DNA of 64,000 nucleotides from JALHOP01 sp964484195 (GTDB lineage Bacteria; Myxococcota; XYA12-FULL-58-9; JALHOP01): positions 10,138 through 74,137 of the forward strand of contig CAZAER010000021.1 of NCBI GenBank assembly GCA_964484195.1, in the 5' to 3' direction. The position numbers and the translations under genes were made by a program. Under the pieces are notes generated by a model. It had not been told where the DNA came from. It saw only the letters and a program-made list of their open reading frames with translations, and made no database searches. Shown piece after piece: positions 52,644 to 61,093 of the stretch. Numbering within the stretch: position 1 is the stretch's first letter; each line of letters opens with the position of its first letter.

Positions 52644-53983
52644 ATGTCGCCGAACAGATCGATGAGCTTCTGAATCGTCGCGTCGAAGTCGTCTTTTTCC
52701 TCGGTGCCTTGGCGGAGGAAAGCTTCGACCTCTTCGATCTTGTCGATGGCGTAGTCGGTCTTGGGGTCGGTGCCGTACTGATAGGCGCCCAGCAAGATGA
52801 GGTCGCGCTGCTTCTCGTAGGTGGCGAGCACCTCGCGGAGCTTCGCCGCCGCCTTCTTGTGCTCGGGCGCGACGATGCCGGACATGACACGAGACAGCGA
52901 GACCGGCACGTCGATGGCCGGCCAGTGGTTACGCGCGCCCAGGTTACGGTTCAGGATGATGTGACCGTCGAGAATACCGCGGACTTCGTCGGCGATCGGC
53001 TCATCCATGTCGCCGGCTTGCACGAGGATGGTGTAGAGCGCGGTGATCGAGCCGGTGTCGCTGTTACCGGTGCGCTCCATGAGTCGCGGGATCTGCGCGA
53101 ACACGGACGGCGGATAACCTTGACGCGCCGGTGGCTCGCCGATGGCGAGACCAATCTCGCGTTGAGCACGAGCGAAACGGGTCGACGAGTCCATCATGAA
53201 CAGGACGCGTTTCCCCTGATCGCGGAACCACTCCGCGATAGCGGTTGCCACGAAGGCGCACTTCAGGCGGACGAGTGACGGCTCGTTCGAGGTGGCGACG
53301 ACCGTGATCGACTTGCGGATGCCTTCCTCACCGAGCGACTCCTCGATGAAGTCACGAACTTCGCGACCACGCTCGCCGACCAGACAGGTGACGACGACCT
53401 CGGCTTCGCAGTTGCGGGCGATCTGGCCCATGAGCGTCGACTTACCGACGCCGGAACCGGCGAAGACGCCGATACGCTGGCCGAGGCCGACGGTGAGCAT
53501 GCCGTCGATGGCGCGCACACCCATCGCGATGTGCTCGGTGACGCGCTTGCGCTTCATGGCGTTGGGCGCGTCGCGCTCGACGGACCAATCCTGCAGACCA
53601 GGAATCTCCGCGAGTGGTGGGCCATCGTCGATGGGGCGGCCGAGGCCATCGAGGATGCGGCCTTGCAACCCCCAACCGCAGCGGATGCTGAAGGGCTTAC
53701 CGGTCGGTAAGACCTCGGAGTCGGGACCTAGTCCGCTCGCGTCGCCGAGCGGCATGAGCATGCAGGCTTCGTCGCGGAAACCGACGACCTCGCAGACGAT
53801 ACGCTCGCGACCGGTCTCGATGTAACACATCTCGCCGAGGCGAACTCCGGGGACGACCGCCTTGATGACGAGACCCGCGACCTCGGTGACGCGGCCGCGG
53901 ACGTGGATGGTCTCGGTTTCCTCGACCGCTTTGATGTAGCGGCTGAGGTCGATGACCGGCGCATTTCTGTTCTTGCTTTCCAC
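52640..53983 (-). CDS. sctN: T3SS ATPase SctN
   Basis: 447 residues. F1-type ATPase with Walker A GSGVGKST (176-183), Walker B region VLFMMDSSTRFARAQREIGLAIGEPPARQGYPPSVF, and signatures CLVGERGREVRDFIEESLG and GSITALYTILVQAGDMDEPIADEVRGILDGHIILNR. This distinguishes it from F1 subunits and matches SctN/FliI. It powers substrate unfolding and chaperone release. It follows sctL on the same strand (29-nt gap). Confidence 0.97.
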   Translation of the reverse strand: MESKNRNAPVIDLSRYIKAVEETETIHVRGRVTEVAGLVIKAVVPGVRLGEMCYIETGRERIVCEVVGFRDEACMLMPLGDASGLGPDSEVLPTGKPFSIRCGWGLQGRILDGLGRPIDDGPPLAEIPGLQDWSVERDAPNAMKRKRVTEHIAMGVRAIDGMLTVGLGQRIGVFAGSGVGKSTLMGQIARNCEAEVVVTCLVGERGREVRDFIEESLGEEGIRKSITVVATSNEPSLVRLKCAFVATAIAEWFRDQGKRVLFMMDSSTRFARAQREIGLAIGEPPARQGYPPSVFAQIPRLMERTGNSDTGSITALYTILVQAGDMDEPIADEVRGILDGHIILNRNLGARNHWPAIDVPVSLSRVMSGIVAPEHKKAAAKLREVLATYEKQRDLILLGAYQYGTDPKTDYAIDKIEEVEAFLRQGTEEKDDFDATIQKLIDLFGDI

Positions 53984-54012
53984 GCGCGTTCCGATGCCCG
54001 CTACAGCGGACG

Positions 54013-54708
54013 TCAGTGAGTGTTCTTCAAGACTCGTTCGAAGACTTCGAGCTGGGTTTCTAGCTGGGCATCGATGGTGCCCGCGTCGGTTTCGATGATG
54101 ACGCCATGGCGAGCGACGTCGGGGTCCTCGCGGATGCCGATTTCCTTGGCGCGGCTCAGCACGTCGAGGAGGTCAGGCTTCTTGTCGCGGATGAACTGCA
54201 AGTCGGCTGGATTCACGCGCAGGAAGATCTCACGTCGGAGCCGCGCCTTCTCGGCGAGCGCGGCCTTGACGATGTCGACCACGGCGTCGGGATGGAACTC
54301 GAGCTCCTTGCCGATGATCTTGCGGGCGATGGCTACCGCGAGGTCACGCAGCTGCGGCTCGGCCTGTGCTTCGATTTGATCGAGGCGCACGCTGTGGCTC
54401 GCCACCAGCTCGGAGAGCTCCGCGGCGCCGACGTCGCGGCCCTCTTGATAACCGAGCTGGTAGGCACGAGCCTTGATCTCTTCGGCCTCGACCTCGGCGG
54501 CCTTGCGCAAGTCATCCGCCTCGGCGAGTGCGCGATCGCGGATCTGCTGGGCCTCGCTGCGCGCCTCGAAGACGTCACGATCGATAACGGCGCCGCGGCG
54601 ATTGGCGCTCTCGGGAGCGATTGGCGGTCGTTCCTTGGGCTCGGCGAAGCCGGTTTCTGGTGAGATATCGCCGAACTCCGCGGTGCCGCGCTTGATGACC
54701 TTACCCAT
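54013..54708 (-). CDS. sctL: T3SS stator protein SctL (FliH/YscL family)
   Basis: 231 residues from ATG 54708 (MGKVIKRGTAEFGD); upstream in-frame residues are unconserved. A helical middle with EAQQIRDRALAEADDLRKAAEVEAEEIKARAYQLGYQEGRDVGAAELSELV is the YscL/FliH stalk. The C-terminal domain has VAIARKIIGKELEFHPDAVVDIVKAALAEKARLRREIFLRVNPAD. It dimerises and regulates SctN. Gene order sctL-sctN is typical. Confidence 0.92.
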   Translation of the reverse strand: MGKVIKRGTAEFGDISPETGFAEPKERPPIAPESANRRGAVIDRDVFEARSEAQQIRDRALAEADDLRKAAEVEAEEIKARAYQLGYQEGRDVGAAELSELVASHSVRLDQIEAQAEPQLRDLAVAIARKIIGKELEFHPDAVVDIVKAALAEKARLRREIFLRVNPADLQFIRDKKPDLLDVLSRAKEIGIREDPDVARHGVIIETDAGTIDAQLETQLEVFERVLKNTH

Positions 54709-54775
54709 GGGTGCGGCAATTGTGCCACGCCCGTCGGCATTTGTGAAAGTCGTGTGGTCGCGACATGCACTTTCC

Positions 54776-55204
54776 TTATGGTTTTGCTCTCGGGCGGGGG
54801 ATCCGCTCGATTTCCGGACCCGACGGGGCCGAGAACCAGGGCTCGCCCAGGGGAATGGTCTCCAGGGCCGGCTCGAAGGTCTGCGGAGGCGCGTTGGGCT
54901 TCGGGTCTGTGATCGCGGACGGGTGTGCGCTCCCGACTGCGTCATCCCGCCCCAGGACCCCGAAGGCGTACGCGCAAGCCAGGGCCAACACGACCGCCGC
55001 CGCGCAGAAGACCTTCAGCTGGCCGGCGAGCCCGCCGTGGCGGTGACGGCGCCCAGGGGCCCTGGTGAGCACCAGCCGGTCGATGACTGTCGCGGGGAAC
55101 GGGGTGTTCTCGACTACGTGAGCCACGACCGTCGTGGGGAGCGGCGTGACCTCGACAGTCGGAACCTCGGCATCCACCACGGTATCGTGCGGCCACGACC
55201 CCAT
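54776..55204 (-). CDS. Small single-pass membrane protein in the sctL operon, unknown
   Basis: About 142 residues from ATG 55204 (MGSWPHDTVVDAEVP); a GTG at 55228 is an alternative. An N-terminal Val/Pro/Thr-rich part is followed by a basic patch (RAPGRRHRHGG), one transmembrane helix (LKVFCAAAVVLALACAYAFGV, about 70-90) and a Pro-rich outer tail. Size and single helix might suit a minimal SctD-like or anchoring protein but there is no FHA-type domain. Codon bias and position between two T3SS genes are the main support. Confidence 0.55.
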   Translation of the reverse strand: MGSWPHDTVVDAEVPTVEVTPLPTTVVAHVVENTPFPATVIDRLVLTRAPGRRHRHGGLAGQLKVFCAAAVVLALACAYAFGVLGRDDAVGSAHPSAITDPKPNAPPQTFEPALETIPLGEPWFSAPSGPEIERIPRPRAKP

Positions 55205-55250
55205 AACCCACATAACCCACACGCGCACCCCATGGCTGACAGCGTGTCAG

Positions 55251-56273
55251 TCACGCAGCGTCGTTGGTCACCGGGCTGTGGAAGAGCATCTGCATGTCGC
55301 GCCAGCGTGCCTCGATAGCACCCTGTTTCGACAGCTCACGAATACGCATCAGCACCGAATCCTGCAGACGCTGCAGCATCTCGGGGGATAGCTCTTCGAT
55401 CTCGCCGGCTTTCTCCATGTACGTGAAGAACAGCTGACCGGCGTCGCGCGGCAAGCGCTGGCGGAAGCCTTCGCGGAAGGCGTCGTCTTCGATGAGCGAG
55501 GCCTTCGCCATGCGCCACAGGCCTGCCTTCTGGAAGAACTCCTCGCTGTCCGTGAAGTTCACGACGACACGGGAAAGGAAGCGCTGTGCGTTCTTGATGT
55601 CGGGGACGTCGATGAGCGACGCGCTGCGCACCGCGAGGATGAGCTCTTCGGCCTTGTCACGCGGCAAGCGGCGGCAGAGCTCGGCGAGCGCCATCTTGCC
55701 GACAGCGACGAACGCCTGACCGAGCTCGATGAGTCCGAGATCGCGCATCAGGCGGAAGAGGTCGGTCTTCTCGAGCTGCACGACGTCGCGATAGGCGAAG
55801 CCCTTCGGCGACGGCTCCGGCATCTCGTGGAAGCGCGATTCGAAGATTTGGCGCACGGCTTCGACGAGCTCGGGCGGTACCCCTTTGATCTCGTTCTTAG
55901 GTGGCAGCTTCTTGCGGATGCCTGGCGGCAAACGCTTGAGAACGCTTCGCACTGTCGGCGGTGGCAAGGTGATGAGCACGCAGGCGACGACGCGGGCACT
56001 CTCGCCGCGCAGGCCGTGCAAGATCCACGACGGGTCGACCTTCTCGACGCCGCGCAGTCCGCGAAAGCCGATGAGCTGCTTGAGCTGCTGCACCATGAAG
56101 GGCACGCGCTTCTCGGAGGGCAGAGCCAGGAGCGCGTCGGCCTTCTGCTGAACGCGCGCGCGGGTATCCGCCGGGAGATGGCGAAACGCGGCGGTCTCTT
56201 CGCTGCCCGCCATCAAGGTGGTGAGCAGAAGCATCGTCTCGCGTGAGTCGAGCGGCTCGAAGAATGGATGCAT
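55251..56273 (-). CDS. FliG-like protein in the T3SS operon
   Basis: 340 residues from ATG 56273, fully helical and soluble. The middle part (WILHGLRGESARVVACVLITLPPPTVRSVLKRLPPGIRKKLPP) resembles the FliG middle-domain helix pattern (Q..A..LS.LP...A..VL..LP). A later block (DLGLIELGQAFVAVGKMALAELCRRLPRDKAEELI) echoes the FliG C-terminal domain. Injectisomes usually have SctK here rather than FliG, so either a FliG homologue or a diverged SctK is possible. It lies between sctJ and the small membrane gene, where an adaptor between ring and C-ring would belong. Confidence 0.7.
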   Translation of the reverse strand: MHPFFEPLDSRETMLLLTTLMAGSEETAAFRHLPADTRARVQQKADALLALPSEKRVPFMVQQLKQLIGFRGLRGVEKVDPSWILHGLRGESARVVACVLITLPPPTVRSVLKRLPPGIRKKLPPKNEIKGVPPELVEAVRQIFESRFHEMPEPSPKGFAYRDVVQLEKTDLFRLMRDLGLIELGQAFVAVGKMALAELCRRLPRDKAEELILAVRSASLIDVPDIKNAQRFLSRVVVNFTDSEEFFQKAGLWRMAKASLIEDDAFREGFRQRLPRDAGQLFFTYMEKAGEIEELSPEMLQRLQDSVLMRIRELSKQGAIEARWRDMQMLFHSPVTNDAA

Positions 56274-56302
56274 CGCCCCGCCTTACACCTTGCCGGCGAA
56301 AG

Positions 56303-57133
56303 CTACGCCGCGTTGGACGGCGCGCCTTCGTTCGGCTTGCGACGAGCTTTGGCGATCTCGTTCTGGAGACGCAAGAGTCGGCCGCGCACTGTGCGCAGGC
56401 GAATCTGCGAGAAGACGATGCCGATGCATAACACCAGGATGATGCCGCACACCGCGACGATGATCATGTTCAACTGGCGCTTGGGTACGTTGCCCAGCGG
56501 GCCGCTACCGGCGGCGCCGAGCTCGATCTTGCCGCTGGGTACGGCGGGCGTCAGCACCACGTAAACCTGCTCGGGCTCGAGCTTCTCGACGCCCTTGGCG
56601 ACCAGGGTCGCGATCTGGCGCTCACCGAGGGGCGAGCGGCCCTGGCCGTCGGGCAGGTATTTCACCGCGACCGACGCCGTCGGTACCGCCTTGGCTTCGC
56701 CGGTGGTGCTGAGCGCGGTCTCTTCCGGGACGACGATCTGCACGCGTGCGTCGAGCATGCCGTGGACGAGCTTGAGCTGCGCTTCGATCTCGCCCTCGAG
56801 GGCGGCGAGGGCTTTGGCGCGCTCCTCGGAAGCGGACGGGATGAGACCGCTGCCCGCGAAGACCTCGGTGTAGCCGGCGTCACGACGTCGCGGCAGCTCG
56901 TTCTCGTTGAGGATGCGGTAAGCGTCGAGCTTTGCGCCCGAAGCGACGGACACCGAATAGACGACGTTACGGCCTTCCTGATTGCGCGTCTTGTCGGCGT
57001 TGACGCCGTTGTTGGCGAGCGCCTCGATGATCTGATTGGCCTCGCGCTCGTTGAGATCCTGAACGACGGTCTCGACGCCGCAAGCGGTCGCCATAGCGGA
57101 CAAGAGCACGAAGGGGAGAAGAGCACGCTGCAT
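56303..57133 (-). CDS. sctJ: T3SS inner-ring lipoprotein SctJ
   Basis: 276 residues from ATG 57133 with GAGGTCC upstream. Lipoprotein signal MQRALLPFVLLSAMATACG (Cys18) is followed by the SctJ/FliF ring-building motif (VVQDLNEREANQIIEALANNGVNADKTRNQEGRNVVYSVSV), ELPRRRDAGYTEVFAGSGLIPSASEERAK, and a second domain (MLDARVQIVVPEE). A C-terminal transmembrane helix (LNMIIVAVCGIILVLCIGIVF) and a basic tail complete it. SctJ forms the inner-membrane ring of the basal body with SctD; sctD is not seen. Confidence 0.95.
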   Translation of the reverse strand: MQRALLPFVLLSAMATACGVETVVQDLNEREANQIIEALANNGVNADKTRNQEGRNVVYSVSVASGAKLDAYRILNENELPRRRDAGYTEVFAGSGLIPSASEERAKALAALEGEIEAQLKLVHGMLDARVQIVVPEETALSTTGEAKAVPTASVAVKYLPDGQGRSPLGERQIATLVAKGVEKLEPEQVYVVLTPAVPSGKIELGAAGSGPLGNVPKRQLNMIIVAVCGIILVLCIGIVFSQIRLRTVRGRLLRLQNEIAKARRKPNEGAPSNAA

Positions 57134-57175
57134 CAAGAGGACCTCGATGGGGGAAACGCTAGCCCAGCTTACTCC

Positions 57176-57220
57176 AAAAAACAAACGGCTGGCCGACGAG
57201 TTACCGTGGGCCAGCCGTTT
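57176..57220 (-). terminator. Intrinsic terminator downstream of sctI
   Basis: A 12-bp stem (AAACGGCTGGCC, 57183-57194, and GGCCAGCCGTTT, 57209-57220). On the minus strand it is followed by TTGTTTTTT, giving a strong terminator between sctI and sctJ. Plus-strand TTTTTTT after the stem makes it bidirectional. Confidence 0.88.
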
Positions 57221-57243
57221 TTTTCGACTGCTGTCGCGGTCGT

Positions 57244-57735
57244 TTAGACCTGCGTGTTCATCGTCTGCTTGATGCCGCTCGTCGCCTTCTCGATCACCTT
57301 CGAGGTGAGCTCGAGCTCCTGCGAGAAGCGGTAGACGCCGGCTTGCATGGCGAGGAGCTCCGGCGGGCTGAACTGCCGGCCCGAGAGCGCCATCTTCATG
57401 ATGCCGTTCATCTTGTCTTGCCCACCGATCATGTCGTTCAGCATGTCCGCCCATTTGCTGCGCTCAGCATTGGCGACCGCGTTGACTTTGACCGAGGGAA
57501 GGTTGGCGTTGATCTTGGCTTGAGCGAGAACGTTCTTGGCGCTGTGTGCACCCTGGACGTGATGAGCGTCGCCCGCTTTGTTGGCGTGATTTACGCCATG
57601 GGCGTCCATCGTTTCTTTGAAATTTGCTCCGCCTGTCCCGTGTTGCTTGTCTAACTTCTGAAGGTCTTGCTGCGCTTTTTGCAGCTCCTTCATCATCTCG
57701 CTGGCTGCTTGACCGATGCCGGTACCCGTATCCAT
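57244..57735 (-). CDS. sctI: T3SS inner rod protein SctI
   Basis: 163 residues from ATG 57735, GGAGGTCGG upstream. The C-terminus FSPPELLAMQAGVYRFSQELELTSKVIEKATSGIKQTMNTQV is the family-defining SctI (YscI/PrgJ) motif; the N-terminal two-thirds is a poorly conserved polar region (HGVNHANKAGDAHHVQG). The rod forms the periplasmic adaptor below the needle. It has its own regulon promoter (57847-57872) and a terminator just downstream, so it is transcribed as a single gene. Confidence 0.9.
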   Translation of the reverse strand: MDTGTGIGQAASEMMKELQKAQQDLQKLDKQHGTGGANFKETMDAHGVNHANKAGDAHHVQGAHSAKNVLAQAKINANLPSVKVNAVANAERSKWADMLNDMIGGQDKMNGIMKMALSGRQFSPPELLAMQAGVYRFSQELELTSKVIEKATSGIKQTMNTQV

Positions 57736-57846
57736 GCCGACCTCCGTCTATATATCGAAGCGTGCGTTCTACGCTTTTCAGCGCTGTTCGCTCGCGGAAA
57801 AACCTGGACGCGTGTGCAGGGCACACTACGCCCATGTCTTTAGATA

Positions 57847-57872
57847 TTATCGGACAGTCGGCGCGTTGGTTG
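57847..57872 (-). promoter_or_regulatory. T3SS-regulon promoter motif, copy 6
   Basis: Minus-strand CAACC begins at 57872 and TCCGATAA spans 57854-57847; the spacing matches the other copies and each element differs from consensus by one base. Leader to ATG 57735 is about 105 nt. The rest of the 265-nt interval to 58000 shows only a small TCAGCC/GGCTGA hairpin near 57880. Confidence 0.65.
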
Positions 57873-58000
57873 TGAATTTTCAGCCAATCGGCTGACGAAA
57901 CGACAGCGACCCCCCTGGAAAGCCTACGGAATCGTAAGGCTCGGCAGGATACGCCGCAACAGCGGGGACTTAGAGCTCTGGGCGCCGTCGGGTCAGCTGG

Positions 58001-59482
58001 CTAGCGAATGTTGCCCGGCAGGCCTCTTACGAGGTCGTCGAGCCCGCGGCTTCGCACGCCGCCCGCGAGAGCCGCCTGCCACAACACGGCGTTGTAGTCG
58101 GCGACCAGCTTGGTGCACTTGCAGCTGCCGCGGAGCGTGCGCAGGTCTTCGGCAAGACCTCGGAAGCCCCGAAATAGCTCGTCGTACGCCTCGTAGTCGG
58201 CCAGATCGGGTCGCAGCACTCCGCGCAAGGCTTGGAGCTCGCGGGCGAGCTGCGCTTCCCAGAGATTCTGCGGAAGCTGCGCGAGCGCTATGCGGCCAGG
58301 CGTGTAGAAGGTGCCGAAGGTCGCGTGCGGGAGCTCGTACGTGAGTGCCCGGATCGAGATCATCGCCGCGTTGTAGTCGCCGATGAGTGACGCGGCGACG
58401 TTCGCGTCCTCTTTGGCGGACAGACGGATCATGTCCTGCAAGCGCTGCAGAGTTGGATAGAAGGCGCGGTCGACGTTTGCCTTCGCGCTCTTGATGCTCT
58501 TGGCTTGATTGACCGCGCTCGCGAGCTCGGCACGGATCGCCACGGTGTCGATAGTCGCAGCTGCCGTGCGTGAGCGCGGAGTAAACGGCGACGGCAGACC
58601 GTAGATGCCGAAGGTGCCCGTTGCACCGGTAGCGTAGACCCTCGTCAAGCGGGCGTCGTCGGCGCGCGCCAATATCTCGTCGAACTGACTCGCGAGCGTC
58701 GCCACTGCTGCGTCTTTACCGTTGGTCTTGCGCAGGTCATCGAGGTGCGCACGCACTGTGTTGAAGTACCACACGATGAGCTGAGGCGCGCTCTCCCACT
58801 TGCCGAGATAGCGAAAGGCGGTCAGATGCCCCAAGGCTCGTCCGAGGGCCGCGACCTCCGCAGTGACGATCGCGAGCTTTTGTTCGCCGGTGGCTTTGTT
58901 GGGCAGCGCAAGCTGCCGCGGCGTTTGGAACGTCCATGTCTCCATTTTCGCGATGTCCGTCGTGTAGGACATCCCTGCCATCTCGAGCAGCGCTGCGTTG
59001 AGGACGGCAACGGCGGTGGGGTCGCTTTCGGCCAGCTGCGCCGCGCCCTTCGCCAAAGCTTCTAGCCCTTTTTCGAGCGTTTTCACGTCGCTGCGTTTCG
59101 GCGAGCTCTGCAAGGCCACGGCGTTGCGCAGGGCACTCGCCGTGCCCTGACGAAGCTCGTCGATGGTGAGCGCGGGGACGGCGTCGCGGGCGACGCTCTG
59201 CGCCGCGCTGAATGCAGTGCCGAGCTGCAAGGCGTCGGTCGCACGCGCAGGCGTCAAGCTGGCGGCAGCTGCGAGACCCAGGAGTGCGGCACCGAATCCA
59301 CGTGCCACGAGACCTTCGATAGACAACGAACGCGGCTGAGCTTGGCGATGAGCACCCGAGCTGCGGTCGACCATCGACCCCTGTGCTGCGTCTTTCGATA
59401 TGGCGATGGGCGCGAAGACCGGCGTCGGCTCGCCGCCGACGTGCAGGGCTCGCGACTGCCTGAAGAAGTGAATTGCGCTCAT
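58001..59482 (-). CDS. Membrane-anchored T3SS-regulon protein, paralogue 2
   Basis: 493 residues from ATG 59482, overlapping the upstream paralogue's stop (ATGA). About 60 N-terminal polar residues (MSAIHFFRQSRALHVGGEPTP) precede a hydrophobic helix (GLVARGFGAALLGLAAAASLTPA). The large helical C-terminal domain shares blocks with its neighbour: RLTRVYATGATGTFGIYGLPSPFTPRS, ASLIGDYNAAM, and SCKCTKLVADYNAVL near the end. The hydrophobic stretch sits too far in for an ordinary signal peptide, so it looks like a membrane anchor after an exported N-terminus. Candidate T3SS substrate; function unknown. Confidence 0.78.
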   Translation of the reverse strand: MSAIHFFRQSRALHVGGEPTPVFAPIAISKDAAQGSMVDRSSGAHRQAQPRSLSIEGLVARGFGAALLGLAAAASLTPARATDALQLGTAFSAAQSVARDAVPALTIDELRQGTASALRNAVALQSSPKRSDVKTLEKGLEALAKGAAQLAESDPTAVAVLNAALLEMAGMSYTTDIAKMETWTFQTPRQLALPNKATGEQKLAIVTAEVAALGRALGHLTAFRYLGKWESAPQLIVWYFNTVRAHLDDLRKTNGKDAAVATLASQFDEILARADDARLTRVYATGATGTFGIYGLPSPFTPRSRTAAATIDTVAIRAELASAVNQAKSIKSAKANVDRAFYPTLQRLQDMIRLSAKEDANVAASLIGDYNAAMISIRALTYELPHATFGTFYTPGRIALAQLPQNLWEAQLARELQALRGVLRPDLADYEAYDELFRGFRGLAEDLRTLRGSCKCTKLVADYNAVLWQAALAGGVRSRGLDDLVRGLPGNIR

Positions 59483-61011
59483 TTGCGACTCCGCGTGATC
59501 GTCGCGGGAATGTCCGCGGCCACATATCTCGGTGGAAAGCCGGAGATCATGCGCCGACCAACCGCCGTTGCAGCCTGTGCGACCAAGGCGTTGTAGTCGG
59601 CGACGAGCTTGTCGCACTTGCAGCTACCAGCGATCTTCTCGAGATCGTCGTGGACATGGCCCATCTGCCGCAGCAGCATCTGGTAGGTCATCTCGTCTGG
59701 GTAGTCGGGTTTGAGCGCATCACGTAGCGCATCCACTTCCCGAGCGAGCAAAGCCGGCTGCAGCGCTGGGTTCACGCCGGTGAGGCCAATACGACCCGGG
59801 GTGCGGATGAAACCGAGCTCTTTGCCCCTGATCGTGTACGTGAGCTGTTTCATGCCGATGAGGGTCGCGTTGTAGTCGCCGATGAGCGCTACCGCTCCAC
59901 TGTCCGTTTTAGCGGCCGCATGGATGGTGTCGCGTAGCCCGAGCATCACGACCTCGAAGGTCGCGCCGAGCTCCCGTGGGCCGATGCGGATCTCTTGGGC
60001 AGTCTTCAGGTTGTTGACGAGGGCGCTGCGCACCGCATCGACATCGAGATCGGAGGTCGCTGCGGGGGGACGCGGAGTGAACGGCGCAGGGAGGTCCTCC
60101 AGCGCGAAGGTCCCGGTGAAATTGGGTGCGTAGACGCGCGTCAGCCTGAGTCCTTCGGCGCGCGCGAGGACGCCGTCGAACCGTGTCAACGCCGCGGACA
60201 ATCCTGAAGCGTTTGGGTTCATCTTGCGAACCTGCTCCAGCTCTTTGCGGACGATTCTGAGCTCGGCAGCGACGGACGAAGGCGCGGGCGCGTATCCGCC
60301 TGGGTACTGCGAGCTCTCCAAGATGGGGAGTGCGCGCTCGAGCGCGGCAATCTGCGCGTCGGCGATGACGATGCGATCCGCAACGCTCGTCTTCTCGCGC
60401 AAGATCATGCGCCACTGATTGGTGTAGCGCTCGTACTCGCCGGGACGACGTGGGTTCGCGATCTGTCTCGCGTCGAGCTCGATGACCGCGGCGTTGAACA
60501 CGCCAACGGCTTGGAGGTGGCCCTGTTCGGCGAGCTGAATTGCGACCTGCTTGAGCATGACGTAGCGGTTATCGATGTCCCGCGAGGCATCGCCCTCGAC
60601 CTTGATAGCGGCCGCGTCGCGCAACAGTTGGTCGAGATCTTGGCGGAGGCGCTCCATGGTGATCGGCTTCGAGGGCATGGCCTGCGCCGGGTCACGATGC
60701 GTGACGCCGCTATCGCGGAGCGTCTTGGCGAGCTGGTCCTGGAGGACCGAGGCTGCGCCGGTCGCCTCTGCTCCCGACGCCGAGGTCCACGTGGCGGAGC
60801 CGATGAGGCCGACCATAGCGGCGGCGGTGCCGACGGCGAGCAGGCTGGCGCGCGCCGCGTTGGCTCGGCGTGGAGCGTCGGCGCTCGCCCGCATCGGGAA
60901 AGGCGGAAGCGTTTGCTGCGCTTGGTTGGTTGACGGCTGCTCCGGCTGACCAGAGAGCACGGACACGACCTGGAGCGCCGGCGGTGTGTGACGTGAAATG
61001 GCGCTGCGCAT
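59479..61011 (-). CDS. Membrane-anchored T3SS-regulon protein, paralogue 1
   Basis: 510 residues from ATG 61011 (MRSAISRHTPPALQVVSV), GGAGACC upstream. As in the paralogue, a polar N-terminus of about 50 residues is followed by a hydrophobic helix (ASLLAVGTAAAMVGLIGSA) and a helical domain with RLTRVYAPNFTGTFALEDLPAPFTPRP, ALIGDYNATLI and GSCKCDKLVADYNALV. The conserved CxC and DYNA patches, and a weak regulon promoter just upstream (61067-61093), support a shared role of both genes with the T3SS. Confidence 0.78.
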   Translation of the reverse strand: MRSAISRHTPPALQVVSVLSGQPEQPSTNQAQQTLPPFPMRASADAPRRANAARASLLAVGTAAAMVGLIGSATWTSASGAEATGAASVLQDQLAKTLRDSGVTHRDPAQAMPSKPITMERLRQDLDQLLRDAAAIKVEGDASRDIDNRYVMLKQVAIQLAEQGHLQAVGVFNAAVIELDARQIANPRRPGEYERYTNQWRMILREKTSVADRIVIADAQIAALERALPILESSQYPGGYAPAPSSVAAELRIVRKELEQVRKMNPNASGLSAALTRFDGVLARAEGLRLTRVYAPNFTGTFALEDLPAPFTPRPPAATSDLDVDAVRSALVNNLKTAQEIRIGPRELGATFEVVMLGLRDTIHAAAKTDSGAVALIGDYNATLIGMKQLTYTIRGKELGFIRTPGRIGLTGVNPALQPALLAREVDALRDALKPDYPDEMTYQMLLRQMGHVHDDLEKIAGSCKCDKLVADYNALVAQAATAVGRRMISGFPPRYVAADIPATITRSRK

Positions 61012-61066
61012 GAATGGGTCTCCAAATGACGCGCAACGCCTCGGCATTATCGCATCGCTTGTCGAC

Positions 61067-61093
61067 TTATCGGCGCGGTCTCTAACCGTGCTC
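61067..61093 (-). promoter_or_regulatory. T3SS-regulon promoter motif, copy 7 (weak -35)
   Basis: Minus-strand GCCGATAA spans 61074-61067 exactly, with GCGATAATGC at 61053-61044 as the downstream leader element. The upstream element is GCACGG with spacing two bases short, so this copy is less certain. It overlaps the end of the efflux outer-membrane gene. Leader to ATG 61011 about 49 nt. Confidence 0.5.

Noticed and set aside
57875..57895. Terminator for the 58001 gene
   Set aside because: The TCAGCC/GGCTGA hairpin is only 6 bp and lacks a downstream T-run on either useful strand.
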